DNA of 64,000 bases from CAYZIB01 sp964478425 (GCA_964478425.1 CAYZIB010000005.1:15111-79110), one strand, 5' to 3'. Shown: positions 17,702 through 27,103, counted from the stretch's first letter. The notes: generated from the sequence alone by a model not told the origin. Numbers and translations are program-made.

Positions 17702-20320
17702 CTATTCTAAAAAATCGTTAAATAAGTCAATTATATCGTCTTCACTATCATTTTTATCTAAATCAATATCTAATCCTTTAAAAATATCAATTTTATCTTC
17801 TTTATTAGTTTTAGCTTCTATTTTTTCAATTGTATTATTTTCTAAAATATCAAATTCTTCTTTTTTTAATGTATCATTTATTAAAATATCAATAGGTTCA
17901 CCAAGTGTTTTTGTATCTACTAATAATATTCCACTATCTGATTGTGAATTTTTTAAATCTTTAGCTTTTATTTCTAAATTAGATATTAAATTAATTATAG
18001 TTACATCTACATTTTCTTTTAATTGTTCAGGTGATAATCTTTTTGCAGAAACTACTATATGAGGATTTGTTTTAATGTATTTAATCATTTGAGTTCCTCT
18101 ACGATATCTTGAAAATAATTTTAATTCACTTACTTTAAATCTTTTTATGTTACCTCTATTTGTTAATAGAACAAATTCATCGTTATTTCTAGTATAATTA
18201 GCAGATGCTAAATAATCGTTTTCTTGTAATTTTAATCCGTAAACTCCAGAAGCATTAGTTTTAACAATTGAAATTTCGCTTGCTCTAAATTTTAATACTT
18301 CTCCTTTTTCACTAGTTAAAATAATATTAGTAGGCATTTCCATAATATCACAACTTCTTAAATAATCGTCTTTAGCAAGATTTATTGCTTTAATACTTGT
18401 TTTATATCTAGTAACTAAGAAATCTTTTAATAAAGTTTGTTTTACATATCCTTTTTTACTTGCTAAAAGAATAACTTTATTTTCATTAAAGTCTTTTATA
18501 TGAAATACTTTAATTATTTTTTCTTCATTTTGAATTTTTATTACATTATTAATATATGTTCCTATATCTTTCCATTTAAAATCTGGGATTTCATAAACAG
18601 GTAAGAATAGATAATTACCAAGATTTGTAAAAATCAATAAAGTATCTTTCATGTTTATTTCTTTTTGGAAGATATATGTATCATTTTCTTTCATTCCATT
18701 TACAGTAGATGTTTTTAATGATTTTAAACTTGAACGTTTAATATATCCATCTTTTGATACTTGGACCATTACATCATCATTACTAATTAAATCTATTTCA
18801 TTAATCTTTATTTGAGAAATTTCATTTTCAATAAGAGATCTTCTAGGATCACTATATAAATTAGAGACTTCTAATAATTCTTTTTTTATTACATCCATCA
18901 GAGTTTTTTCATTAGATAATATTTTATTTAAGAATTTTATTTTCTTTTCAAGTTCAATATTTTCTAATTCTAAAGCTTTAACATCAGTATTTGATAATCT
19001 ATATAGTTGTAACATAACAATTGCTTCTGCTTGTTGTTCTGAAAAATCAAATTTTTTAATTAAATTTTCTTTTGAATCAGCTTTATTTTTACTTTCCCTA
19101 ATTGTAGTAATTACACTATCCAATATAGAAACCATTTTAATTAAACCTAAAACAATGTGTAATCTTTTTTTAGATTTTTCTAATTCATAATTTGATCTAT
19201 TTGTAATTACTTCTTTTTGATGATTAATATATGCACTAAGCATTGGAATTATTCCTTGACATAGTGGTCTTCTGTTACAAATTGAAACCATATTAAAATT
19301 ATATGAAACTTGTAAATCAGTATTTTTAAATAAATAGTTTAAAACTAGTTCTTTATTAGCATTTTTCTTTAAATCGATTGCAATTCTTAAACCTTCTCTG
19401 TCTGATTCATCTCTTACTTCAACATAATCTTCAAATTTTTTATCAATTCTTATTTGATCAATTTTTTTAACTAATTCACTTTTATTAACTTCATAAGGAA
19501 TTTCTGTAATTATTAATCTATCAAACCCTTTAGCTTCTTCAAAATGAGTTTTTGCTCTAATAATTATTTTTCCACGTCCTGTTTTATATGCTTCTTTAAT
19601 TCCATCAATTCCTTGTATAATTCCACCTGTTGGAAAATCAGGGCCTTTAATAAAATTCATAATTTCATCTAAAGAAGCATCAGGATTATCAATTAAATAA
19701 ATTGTTCCATCTATAACTTCTTTTAAGTTATGTGGTGGAATTTCTGTTGCATATCCCGCAGATATTCCGCTTGCCCCATTAATTAATAAATTCGGAAATT
19801 TAGCAGGTAAAACTATTGGTTCTAATTCTTCATCATCAAAATTTGGAACAAAATCTACTGTTCTTTTATCTAAATCAGCTAATAATAATTCACTTGCTTT
19901 TGATAATCTTGCTTCTGTATAACGCATTGCAGCTGCACTATCACCATCTATTGAACCGTTATTTCCTTGCATATCTATTAATGGCATTCGCATTTTAAAA
20001 TCTTGTGACATTCTTACTAATGCATCATAAATACTTGTATCTCCGTGTGGGTGATATTTACCCATTACTTCACCACAAATACGAGCAGATTTTTTAAATG
20101 GTTTATCAGAAAAAATTCCAAGTTTATATACACCATATAAAATTCTTCTTTGAACAGGTTTTAATCCATCTCTTACATCAGGGATTGCTCTGTCTTGAAT
20201 AATATATTTTGCATATTTACCAAATCTATCTCCTACAATATCTTCTAGGCGTTCTTTGATTAATTTATCATGCATATTATCTAATTGATCTAATTTTTCT
20301 TTAATAGTCTTACTCATCAT
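17702..20320 (-). CDS. parC: DNA topoisomerase IV subunit A
   Basis: 872 residues. The breakage-reunion domain has the quinolone-resistance region KYHPHGDTSIYDALVRMSQ and the catalytic Tyr in MRYTEARLSK. A six-bladed beta-pinwheel C-terminal domain follows, with recurring YIKRS, YLFLP, YVKQT and IKRFK strands. ParC rather than GyrA is chosen because it overlaps a clear ParE by 11 bases and lacks a GyrA box. The position matching Ser80 of E. coli ParC is Thr. It decatenates replicated chromosomes with ParE. GAGGAAGTG precedes the ATG. Confidence 0.93.
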   Translation of the reverse strand: MMSKTIKEKLDQLDNMHDKLIKERLEDIVGDRFGKYAKYIIQDRAIPDVRDGLKPVQRRILYGVYKLGIFSDKPFKKSARICGEVMGKYHPHGDTSIYDALVRMSQDFKMRMPLIDMQGNNGSIDGDSAAAMRYTEARLSKASELLLADLDKRTVDFVPNFDDEELEPIVLPAKFPNLLINGASGISAGYATEIPPHNLKEVIDGTIYLIDNPDASLDEIMNFIKGPDFPTGGIIQGIDGIKEAYKTGRGKIIIRAKTHFEEAKGFDRLIITEIPYEVNKSELVKKIDQIRIDKKFEDYVEVRDESDREGLRIAIDLKKNANKELVLNYLFKNTDLQVSYNFNMVSICNRRPLCQGIIPMLSAYINHQKEVITNRSNYELEKSKKRLHIVLGLIKMVSILDSVITTIRESKNKADSKENLIKKFDFSEQQAEAIVMLQLYRLSNTDVKALELENIELEKKIKFLNKILSNEKTLMDVIKKELLEVSNLYSDPRRSLIENEISQIKINEIDLISNDDVMVQVSKDGYIKRSSLKSLKTSTVNGMKENDTYIFQKEINMKDTLLIFTNLGNYLFLPVYEIPDFKWKDIGTYINNVIKIQNEEKIIKVFHIKDFNENKVILLASKKGYVKQTLLKDFLVTRYKTSIKAINLAKDDYLRSCDIMEMPTNIILTSEKGEVLKFRASEISIVKTNASGVYGLKLQENDYLASANYTRNNDEFVLLTNRGNIKRFKVSELKLFSRYRRGTQMIKYIKTNPHIVVSAKRLSPEQLKENVDVTIINLISNLEIKAKDLKNSQSDSGILLVDTKTLGEPIDILINDTLKKEEFDILENNTIEKIEAKTNKEDKIDIFKGLDIDLDKNDSEDDIIDLFNDFLE

Positions 20321-22256
20321 AAATCACTTCCTCAATTTGGAATGAATCTTCTAATGTAAATGATACATGATTATCTATCCAATCTCTTCTTGATTCAACA
20401 TTATTACCCATTAAAACAGAAACTCTTTGATCAGCATCACTTAAATCATCAATATGAACTTGAATAAGTGTTCTTGTTTTAGGATCCATTGTAGTTTCCC
20501 ATAATTGGTCAGCATTCATTTCCCCAAGACCTTTATATCTTTGAATATTATATGATGATTGATTTTTAGTTAAGGCTTTTAATTCTTCATCACTCCATGC
20601 ATAATGAATTTCATTTTTTCCTTTAACTTTTCTTGTGATTTTATATAAAGGAGGTAATGCTATATATACTTTTCCTGCTTCTACTAATTTAGTCATATAT
20701 CTAAAAAAGAATGTTAATAATAATACTTGAATATGAGCACCATCAGTATCAGCATCGGTCATAATTATTATTTTATCGTAATTACATTTTTTTAAATCAA
20801 AATCAAGCCCAAAATCAGCTCCAATTGTATGAATTATAGTATTTATTTCTTCGTTTTTTAAAAATTCTTCTGGCCTAGTTTTTTCAACATTCAATACTTT
20901 ACCTCTTAATGGTAAAATTGCTTGAAATTTTCTATCTCTACCTTGTTTTGCTGAACCACCAGCTGAATCACCTTCGACAATAAATAATTCATTTATATCT
21001 TTATTTTTACTTTGAGCTGGAGATAATTTTCCACTTAAATTAGTTTCTTTTTTGTTTTTTGCTTTTCCAATTCTTGCTTCTTCTCTAGCTTTTCTTGCTG
21101 CTTCTCTTACTTTATATGCTTTTAATGTTTTAGAAATTATTTCGTTTGCTAATTCTTTATTTTCTTCTAAAAAATAAGTGAATTTATCATAAAAAACATT
21201 ATCTAATGCATTTCTTGCTTCTGGTGTTCCTAATTTAGATTTTGTTTGACCTTCAAATTGTAAAATATCTTCTTTTATTCTAACAGATACAATTGCAGTC
21301 ATTCCTTCTCTTATATCTACACCTTCTAAATTTGGATCTTTTTCTTTTAATATATGGTATTTTCTTGCATAATCGTTAATTGATTTTGTTAATGCCATTT
21401 TAAATCCAACTTCATGTGTACCACCATCTATTGTTCTTACATTATTAACAAAAGATAATATTGTTTCACTATATGATTTTGTATATTGTAAAGCTACTTC
21501 TACTAATATTTCATTAAATTCTCCTGTAAAATCACAAACAGGGGCTGTTGTATCTTTTCCTTTATTTAAGAATTCAACATATTCATTAATTCCTTTTTCA
21601 TAACAAAAAGTTTCAGTTTTTTTATCTTTTTCACTTATTAAAACCATTTTTAATCCTCTGATTAAAAAGGCTTGTTCACGCATTCTTTCTTTAATAGTAT
21701 TATAATCATATACAGTTGTTGAAAAAATAGTTGGATCTGGTTTAAAATGAACTTTTGTTCCAGTTTTTTTACTTTGACCTAATATTTTTAAAGGTTCAAT
21801 ATCTTTACCACCATTTTTATATGTTTGAGTATAAATATTTCCATCTCTTTGAATTGTTACTGTTAAATATGTTGATAAAGCAGTAACTACAGATGATCCA
21901 ACACCATGTAAACCACCGCTTGCTTTATATCCACCTTCACTTGAAAATTTACCACCAGCATGTAACACTGTATAAACAACTTGACATGTTGGTATATTTG
22001 ATTTATGCATCCCACAAGGGACACCTCGCCCAAAATCTTCAACTGTTATTGAATTATCTTCATGTATTGTTACTATAATTTCATTTCCATATCCTGCTAA
22101 AACTTCATCTACTGCATTATCGATTATTTCCCATACTAAATGATGCAACCCCCTATGATCAGTAGAACCTATATACATCCCAGGTCTTTTACGAACTGGT
22201 TCTAATCCTTGAAGTATTTGAATGGAATCAGCATTATATTCTTGCTTTTTCGCCAT
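20310..22256 (-). CDS. parE: DNA topoisomerase IV subunit B
   Basis: 648 residues. GHKL ATPase motifs IIDNAVDEVLAGY, DFGRGVPCGMHK and GGLHGVGSSVV are followed by the transducer domain and the TOPRIM motifs EGDSAGGSA, PLRGKVLNVE and IIMTDADTDGAHI. The N-terminal NADSIQILQGLEPVRKRPG and the C-terminal end are ParE-like and lack the GyrB-specific insertion. AAAAAGGATG precedes the ATG. It is the first gene of the parE-parC-kinase operon. Confidence 0.94.
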   Translation of the reverse strand: MAKKQEYNADSIQILQGLEPVRKRPGMYIGSTDHRGLHHLVWEIIDNAVDEVLAGYGNEIIVTIHEDNSITVEDFGRGVPCGMHKSNIPTCQVVYTVLHAGGKFSSEGGYKASGGLHGVGSSVVTALSTYLTVTIQRDGNIYTQTYKNGGKDIEPLKILGQSKKTGTKVHFKPDPTIFSTTVYDYNTIKERMREQAFLIRGLKMVLISEKDKKTETFCYEKGINEYVEFLNKGKDTTAPVCDFTGEFNEILVEVALQYTKSYSETILSFVNNVRTIDGGTHEVGFKMALTKSINDYARKYHILKEKDPNLEGVDIREGMTAIVSVRIKEDILQFEGQTKSKLGTPEARNALDNVFYDKFTYFLEENKELANEIISKTLKAYKVREAARKAREEARIGKAKNKKETNLSGKLSPAQSKNKDINELFIVEGDSAGGSAKQGRDRKFQAILPLRGKVLNVEKTRPEEFLKNEEINTIIHTIGADFGLDFDLKKCNYDKIIIMTDADTDGAHIQVLLLTFFFRYMTKLVEAGKVYIALPPLYKITRKVKGKNEIHYAWSDEELKALTKNQSSYNIQRYKGLGEMNADQLWETTMDPKTRTLIQVHIDDLSDADQRVSVLMGNNVESRRDWIDNHVSFTLEDSFQIEEVIYDE

Positions 22257-22279
22257 AATCGCACATCCTTTTTATCGAT

Positions 22280-22308
22280 ATTATATCATATATAATATTA
22301 TTAAACAA
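22280..22308 (-). promoter_or_regulatory. parE operon promoter
   Basis: On the minus strand TTGTTT, 17 bases, then TATAAT preceded by TGA (extended -10). Confidence 0.65.
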
Positions 22309-22329
22309 TAATTTAAATTTAATTTTTTG

Positions 22330-22358
22330 TTGTAGTTTAAGTGAGATAATGTTATAAT
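22330..22358 (+). promoter_or_regulatory. plsY promoter
   Basis: TTGTAG, 17 bases, TATAAT preceded by TGT (extended -10); divergent from the parE promoter. Confidence 0.7.
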
Positions 22359-22374
22359 ATTTTAGGTGATTTTT

Positions 22375-22995
22375 ATGATTTACAATATTTTATTTTTAAT
22401 ATTAGCTTATCTTATTGGATCATTTCCTAGTGCGTTAGTAATTGGAAAATTATTAAAAGGTATTGATGTTAGAGAATATGGAAGTAAAAATCTTGGTTCT
22501 ACTAATGCAGTTAGAACTATGGGATTAAAAATTGGATTACTTGTATTTATTTTAGATTTAATTAAACCAATGATTATTTTACTTATTGTTAAATTTAATT
22601 TATTTAATATAGAAGGATTACTACCAGCAGGAATATTTGGAATTGTTTCTTGTATTGGCCATTCATATCCAATATTTGCTAGATTTAAAGGTGGAAAATG
22701 TGTTGCTAGTAGTCTTGGAATTGTTTTATGTTTATCTCCTATTTGTGGAGTAATTGCGATTATATCATTTTTAATTAATATGCTTATTCATGGATATGTA
22801 TCTGTTAGTTCTACTATTAGTACATTGTTAGTCTTAATTAGTTACATATTTATTTATTTATTTTTTGGTGGGGATTTAGAAGTATTAATCTGCTTTATTT
22901 TATTATGTTTATTAATCTGTTATAGACATATTCCAAATTATAAAAGATTGATTAAAGGTGAAGAAAAGTCATTTAAAAAAAGAAATCTAGTTTAA
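22375..22995 (+). CDS. plsY: Glycerol-3-phosphate acyltransferase PlsY
   Basis: 206 residues, five or more membrane segments. The three PlsY motifs are visible: GSFPSALVIGK, SKNLGSTNAVRTMG and the KGGKCVASSLG region after GHSYPIFARF. The ATG at 22375 follows TTAGGTGA and gives the standard PlsY start; the GTG at 22366 lies within that ribosome site. It makes lysophosphatidate from acyl phosphate and glycerol 3-phosphate at the membrane. Its end overlaps the convergent neighbour by 9 bases. Confidence 0.93.
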   Translation: MIYNILFLILAYLIGSFPSALVIGKLLKGIDVREYGSKNLGSTNAVRTMGLKIGLLVFILDLIKPMIILLIVKFNLFNIEGLLPAGIFGIVSCIGHSYPIFARFKGGKCVASSLGIVLCLSPICGVIAIISFLINMLIHGYVSVSSTISTLLVLISYIFIYLFFGGDLEVLICFILLCLLICYRHIPNYKRLIKGEEKSFKKRNLV

Positions 22996-23014
22996 AACTT
23001 GATTTCTTTTTTTT
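22979..23014. terminator. Bidirectional terminator between plsY and the O-antigen-ligase-like gene
   Basis: AAGAAATC and GATTTCTT form an 8-bp stem, with a T run on the plus strand and an A run on the left that serves the minus strand. The stem contains both stop codons. Confidence 0.65.
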
Positions 23015-24309
23015 ATAAAAGGTAAAATTATAGATAATAAAACCATAACTCGATAATTTAAAAATGTTGTATCTACAAATCCATGAATTAATAAATAAAG
23101 TATTAAGAGTAATATCATTAAGTTATAATTATCAGTACTGAATGCTTCTTTTATTATACATATTATAAAATATATGAACATAATAAATCCAAAAATACCT
23201 GTACATGATAATATTTGTAAATAAATATTATGATAATTTTTTATCATTGTATTATAGTTTAAATTTAGATAATAAATAGATGTATGTGACCCTGTACCAA
23301 ATATTGGATGTTTTATAAAATTTTCAATGCCGACTTTATATAAAATAAATCTTCCATTATCATCTAAACCTTTATCGAATAATATATTCAGCATTTTATC
23401 TAATATACCCGTAAAATATGTTGTTAAAATAATAATTATTATTGGAATAATCATACAATATATAATATCTAAAAATGTTTTTTTCTTATCGTTACTTTTT
23501 TTAAATAATATTATTATACTAATAATAAAAGTTGGAATTAATGCTAAAATACTTCCTCTACATTGTAAATAAACAGGTATAATTATTGCTATTAATGCAA
23601 AAAGTAAAAATATTTTCTTTTTAGATTCTAAATATAAATACAAAATAAATGGATAACACATCATAAATAATAATGCTATATGAGTTGAAAAATTAGACCA
23701 ACACAACGTTATTTCTTTAGCATTATAAATATATTTTAAATCAAAATTATGATTTATTAAAAATACAAATATTTGTAATAACATAAAAATCATTAAGCAT
23801 AACATGTTAATTGAAACATATTTTTGATTATCTTTTAAATCATCTTTAGTATTTAAAAAATAAATAATTGGAAGCATCCAAATTATAAATCTTAATAAAT
23901 CATTAAATGCATATATAAAACTATTTTCATCTATTATATAACTTGCAATAACAGATAATATTATTGCAAATAAATATGTAAAATAACCATATAAAATAGG
24001 ATTTTTAATATTTATTTTTTTTCTTTTTAATATATCGATTGTTAATATTAAAACTATTAAAATCATTGATCCATAATAAAAATAATAATTTATTCCATTA
24101 CTAGGTAATTTAAATCCAACAACATATATTAAAAAAGCTGGAATTAAACTTCTTCTATCTAAATCAAGTTTTAAAATAAAGAAACTAAATATTACTAGTA
24201 GACTAGTAAATACAATATATCCACTAAATAAAAAATTTATAAACGCCAATATAAAGATTACTGGAATAAATAAATTGGAATTTATAAATTTTTTTATATT
24301 TTCTTGCAT
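22987..24309 (-). CDS. O-antigen ligase/polymerase-like (Wzy-type) membrane protein
   Basis: 440 residues with about twelve hydrophobic segments. The large periplasmic loop and the segment with GRFILYKVGIENFIKHPIFGTG and NYHNIYLQILSCTG match the Wzy_C/O-antigen ligase family (Pfam Wzy_C). Members polymerise or ligate undecaprenyl-linked glycans at the outer face of the membrane. In a Gram-positive it probably acts on capsular or teichoic-type polysaccharide. It follows yneF by two bases. Confidence 0.75.
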   Translation of the reverse strand: MQENIKKFINSNLFIPVIFILAFINFLFSGYIVFTSLLVIFSFFILKLDLDRRSLIPAFLIYVVGFKLPSNGINYYFYYGSMILIVLILTIDILKRKKINIKNPILYGYFTYLFAIILSVIASYIIDENSFIYAFNDLLRFIIWMLPIIYFLNTKDDLKDNQKYVSINMLCLMIFMLLQIFVFLINHNFDLKYIYNAKEITLCWSNFSTHIALLFMMCYPFILYLYLESKKKIFLLFALIAIIIPVYLQCRGSILALIPTFIISIIILFKKSNDKKKTFLDIIYCMIIPIIIIILTTYFTGILDKMLNILFDKGLDDNGRFILYKVGIENFIKHPIFGTGSHTSIYYLNLNYNTMIKNYHNIYLQILSCTGIFGFIMFIYFIICIIKEAFSTDNYNLMILLLILYLLIHGFVDTTFLNYRVMVLLSIILPFIKKRNQVLN

Positions 24310-24311
24310 AA

Positions 24312-24539
24312 TTATTTTTTACTATTCATTTGGTTCATTATTTGACGAACTTGTTTTTCAGAAGGTGTTCTTCCCATTCCTTGCATCATTGCTCTTATCA
24401 TTTGTTCATTAACTGGAGGATTTTTCTCAAGTTGTCTTTTGAACACTTTCATAGCTACTAAAAACCCTATAATAAACCCAACTATAACTGCAATAATAGG
24501 TAAAGCAATTTGCCAACCTGTACTCATATATATAATCAT
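24312..24539 (-). CDS. yneF: YneF family (UPF0154) small membrane protein
   Basis: 75 residues: one N-terminal membrane segment, then KRQLEKNPPVNEQMIRAMM and GRTPSEKQVRQIMNQM, the diagnostic YneF sequence. The ATG at 24539 follows AAAAGGAG; a second ATG at 24527 is possible. Function unknown in the family. Confidence 0.9.
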   Translation of the reverse strand: MIIYMSTGWQIALPIIAVIVGFIIGFLVAMKVFKRQLEKNPPVNEQMIRAMMQGMGRTPSEKQVRQIMNQMNSKK

Positions 24540-24610
24540 AATTTAAAACTCCTTTTTTTTTAGTATTTTACACTAATATTAAAAAATATTCAAGCATATT
24601 CTTTTATCTC

Positions 24611-24639
24611 TTTACTTTTTTTAATTTGTTTGTTATAAT
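24611..24639 (+). promoter_or_regulatory. Ferredoxin gene promoter
   Basis: TTTACT, 17 bases, TATAAT preceded by TGT (extended -10). Confidence 0.6.
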
Positions 24640-24665
24640 AAATTATCAAAAAAGGAGTGTATAAA

Positions 24666-24833
24666 ATGCCTAGAAAGATTACAGATGCTTGTCTTGCATG
24701 CGGAACTTGCCAAGTTGATTGTCCTGTTTCATGCATTTCAGAAGGAGAAATCTACGTTATAGATGCAGATTCTTGTATCGATTGTGGTGTATGTGAATCA
24801 GTATGCCCAGTTTCAGCAATAATCGCTGAATAA
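24666..24833 (+). CDS. Two-[4Fe-4S] ferredoxin
   Basis: 55 residues. AAAAAAGGAG lies 8 bases before the ATG. The product has two cysteine clusters, CLACGTCQVDCP and CIDCGVCESVCP, the classic clostridial-type 2[4Fe-4S] pattern with a short linker. It is a low-potential electron carrier for anaerobic redox enzymes. It is monocistronic, with its own promoter and terminator. The Cys- and Gly-rich codons make it the least AT-rich gene of the neighbourhood. Confidence 0.92.
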   Translation: MPRKITDACLACGTCQVDCPVSCISEGEIYVIDADSCIDCGVCESVCPVSAIIAE

Positions 24834-24860
24834 AAATTCCAAAATTTTGGAATTTTTTTT
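24832..24860 (+). terminator. Terminator of the ferredoxin gene
   Basis: AAAATTCC and GGAATTTT flank an AT loop and are followed by a T run. Confidence 0.75.
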
Positions 24861-24912
24861 ATTTATTAACCATTTTTATAATTTCTCATAGATTAAATAT
24901 GGGAGGATAAAA

Positions 24913-25320
24913 ATGAAATTAGGAAAAGCATATATTAAAAATCAAGATTTTAAAAACTTATATGATTTAAATGAAAGATTTTTAAGAGGAAATAGTTTTA
25001 ATGATTTATATAGCTTTTATAAATTAGTTCCTAAAACTAAAAATATTGATAATTTAACAAATCAAGAAAGAATTTTACTTTTAATTCAAGAATATAATTT
25101 TGCTTTAATTGATTTAGCGTTATTTTTAGATACTCATCCAAATTGTAAAAATGCTATTGATGAATATTTATTTATTAATAAAGAATTAACTAAATTAAAA
25201 CAATTTTATAAAAATAATTATGAAATGCTTGAATTAGATTTACCATCTAATTTAACTAATGAATTTACTTGGGCTTTAAAGAGCTTTCCATGGGAGGATA
25301 ATTATAATGTGGAAGTATGA
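24913..25320 (+). CDS. cotJB: Spore coat CotJA-CotJB fusion protein
   Basis: 135 residues. Residues ~14-42 (LYDLNERFLRGNSFNDLYSFYK) match the end of CotJA, where a short LYxPxEGLxRGTxFPxLYxPYK-like motif is found. Residues ~47-131 match CotJB: LLLIQEYNFALIDLALFLDTHP, then a charged helix and FTWALKSFPWED. In Bacillus these are separate proteins encoded before cotJC. The gene overlaps cotJC by 14 bases, and GGGAGGA lies 6 bases before the ATG. It acts in the spore coat, probably assembling CotJC. No convincing SigE promoter could be picked. Confidence 0.75.
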   Translation: MKLGKAYIKNQDFKNLYDLNERFLRGNSFNDLYSFYKLVPKTKNIDNLTNQERILLLIQEYNFALIDLALFLDTHPNCKNAIDEYLFINKELTKLKQFYKNNYEMLELDLPSNLTNEFTWALKSFPWEDNYNVEV

Positions 25321-25873
25321 AAAAATTCTTGAATTTCCAGTAAATATTAAGAAAAAAGATTTAAAAATGGCTAAATATTTAGTTACTCAATTTGGTGGTG
25401 GAAATGGAGAATTAGGAGCGGCTTTAAGATATTTAACTCAAAGATTTATTATGCCTACAAATGAAGCTAAAGCTTTATTAACTGATATTGGTACTGAAGA
25501 ATTAGCACATATTGAAATGATTATTACTATGATTTATCAATTAACTAAAGATGCTACTGTTGATGAGTTAAAAGAAGCTGGTTTAGATACTAATTATGCA
25601 GAACATGGTAATGCTATTTTTGCAAGTAATAGTAATGGAGTCCCTTTTACTGCTTCTTATATAAGTATTAGTGAAGATTATATTGCATGTTTATTAGAAG
25701 ATTTAGCTGCCGAAGAAAAAGCAAGAGCCTGTTATGAACAATTAATGAATATGACTGATGATGTTGATATATTAGAACCGTTATCATTTTTAAGGCAAAG
25801 AGAAATAGTTCATTTCCAAAGATTTGGAGAAATGCTTGTTAAACTTCAAGAATTAAAAGAAAATAAAAATTAA
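25307..25873 (+). CDS. cotJC: Spore coat CotJC, manganese-catalase-fold protein
   Basis: 188 residues, same length as Bacillus CotJC. The Glu/His di-metal ligands of the ferritin-like fold are visible: NGELGAAL, GTEELAHIEM, LAAEEKARACYE and LRQREIVHF. GVPFTASYI is conserved. The start ATG-TGG follows GGGAGGA inside the cotJB-like end. It is a coat component that may also destroy peroxide. Confidence 0.93.
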   Translation: MWKYEKILEFPVNIKKKDLKMAKYLVTQFGGGNGELGAALRYLTQRFIMPTNEAKALLTDIGTEELAHIEMIITMIYQLTKDATVDELKEAGLDTNYAEHGNAIFASNSNGVPFTASYISISEDYIACLLEDLAAEEKARACYEQLMNMTDDVDILEPLSFLRQREIVHFQRFGEMLVKLQELKENKN

Positions 25874-25883
25874 AATTAATATA

Positions 25884-25917
25884 TAAAAAAAATAAATCAC
25901 AAAAGATTTATTTTTTT
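25884..25917. terminator. Bidirectional terminator between cotJC and coaD
   Basis: AAATAAATC and GATTTATTT flank a six-base loop, with A and T runs on either side serving both convergent genes. Confidence 0.7.
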
Positions 25918-26379
25918 ATTTAATTCTTTACTTACGCATTCTGGTACTAAATTTTTAATATCTTTTCTAAATGAAGCTATTTCTTTAACTACTGAACTTG
26001 ATAAATAAGAATAATTTTTATTAGATGTCATAAATATAGTTTCTATTTCACTATCTAATATTTTATTTGTATCAGCCATTTGTAATTCATATTCAAAATC
26101 AGTTACTGCTCTTAAACCACGCAAAATAAAGTTAATATTATGTTTTTTAGCAAAATCAACGACTAATTCATCACAAGTTAATACCTTAACATTTTTAATA
26201 TCTTTAGTAGCTTCTTTGATTAAATTATATCTTTCTTCTACTGTAAATAATGTTTTTTTATTTTTATTAATCGCAATAACTATATATAATTCATCAAACA
26301 TTTTAGATCCTCTTTTAATTATATCTAAATGCCCATTTGTAATAGGATCAAATGTTCCTGGATACATACATTTTTTCAT
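25897..26379 (-). CDS. coaD: Phosphopantetheine adenylyltransferase
   Basis: 160 residues. The nucleotidyltransferase motif YPGTFDPITNGHLDII, RGLRAVTDFEYE and the ISSS-like YSYLSSSVVKE place it firmly in CoaD. It converts 4'-phosphopantetheine and ATP to dephospho-CoA. The stop codon is TGA, evidence for the standard code. It follows rsmD by four bases; the rsmD-coaD pair is widely conserved. Confidence 0.96.
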   Translation of the reverse strand: MKKCMYPGTFDPITNGHLDIIKRGSKMFDELYIVIAINKNKKTLFTVEERYNLIKEATKDIKNVKVLTCDELVVDFAKKHNINFILRGLRAVTDFEYELQMADTNKILDSEIETIFMTSNKNYSYLSSSVVKEIASFRKDIKNLVPECVSKELNKKINLL

Positions 26380-26383
26380 ATTT

Positions 26384-26926
26384 TTACTCCTTTTTTAATA
26401 TGGTTACTGTCATTATACCATATGATACTTCTTTTATTATTTTAAAATTATCATTTAAAATTCTATTTTCATTTAGATGTTCTAAAACAATTATAGCATT
26501 ATCTTTTAATAAATCAAATTCAATTAATTTATCTATAATATTATTTAATATATTTAATTTATATGGTGGGTCTAAAAAGATTAAATCAAACTTAATATTA
26601 TGTCTTTTAAAATAATTTAGTGCTTGATTATAATCATTTTTAATGACTAATCCATCTTTTTCATTTAAAATATCTAAATTTTCTTTAATTGTTTTTATTG
26701 CTTCATAATTATTATCTATAAAATAACATTTATTATAACCTCTACTTAATGCTTCAAGTCCTAATGAACCTGTTCCTGCAAATAAATCAAGACAATTATC
26801 GTATAATAAATAAGGTGTTATAATGTTAAAAATTGCTTCTCTTACTTTATCTATTGTCGGTCTAGTATAATCGTTTTTAATATATTTAATATTTCTTCTT
26901 TTATATTTCCCACTTATTATACGCAT
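26384..26926 (-). CDS. rsmD: 16S rRNA (guanine966-N2)-methyltransferase
   Basis: 180 residues. MRIISGKYKRR at the start, the TRPTIDKVREAIFNII helix, the SAM-binding DLFAGTGSLGLEALSRG and the catalytic DPPY are all diagnostic of RsmD. It methylates the small-subunit rRNA during assembly. GGGAGGGA precedes the ATG. It is in an operon with coaD. Confidence 0.94.
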   Translation of the reverse strand: MRIISGKYKRRNIKYIKNDYTRPTIDKVREAIFNIITPYLLYDNCLDLFAGTGSLGLEALSRGYNKCYFIDNNYEAIKTIKENLDILNEKDGLVIKNDYNQALNYFKRHNIKFDLIFLDPPYKLNILNNIIDKLIEFDLLKDNAIIVLEHLNENRILNDNFKIIKEVSYGIMTVTILKKE

Positions 26927-27008
26927 TTTAATCCCTCCCTTTTATCTATATATTATATAATATTTTTTAAATTATGTATATTTTTTTTTAGATTGTAAAT
27001 AATAATAT

Positions 27009-27070
27009 TGCAACTAAAAAAGTTGCAGAAGAATACCCCTATTCTTCTTGAAGTTAATTTATTTAACTTC
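27009..27070. other. Three tandem hairpins between rsmD and the membrane protein gene
   Basis: Three perfect stems follow each other almost without spacing: TGCAACT/AGTTGCA (7 bp), AGAAGAATA/TATTCTTCT (9 bp, loop CCCC, or GGGG on the minus strand) and GAAGTTAA/TTAACTTC (8 bp). None is followed by a T run, so they do not look like terminators. They could be part of the rsmD leader or of a small RNA. Confidence 0.5.
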
Positions 27071-27103
27071 ACCTCTCCCTTTCACATACTTAACTTAAAA
27101 AAG

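Noticed and set aside
24860..24912. SigE promoter before the cotJ genes
   Set aside because: CATAGATT could be a -10 element, but no fitting -35 element was found at the right distance.
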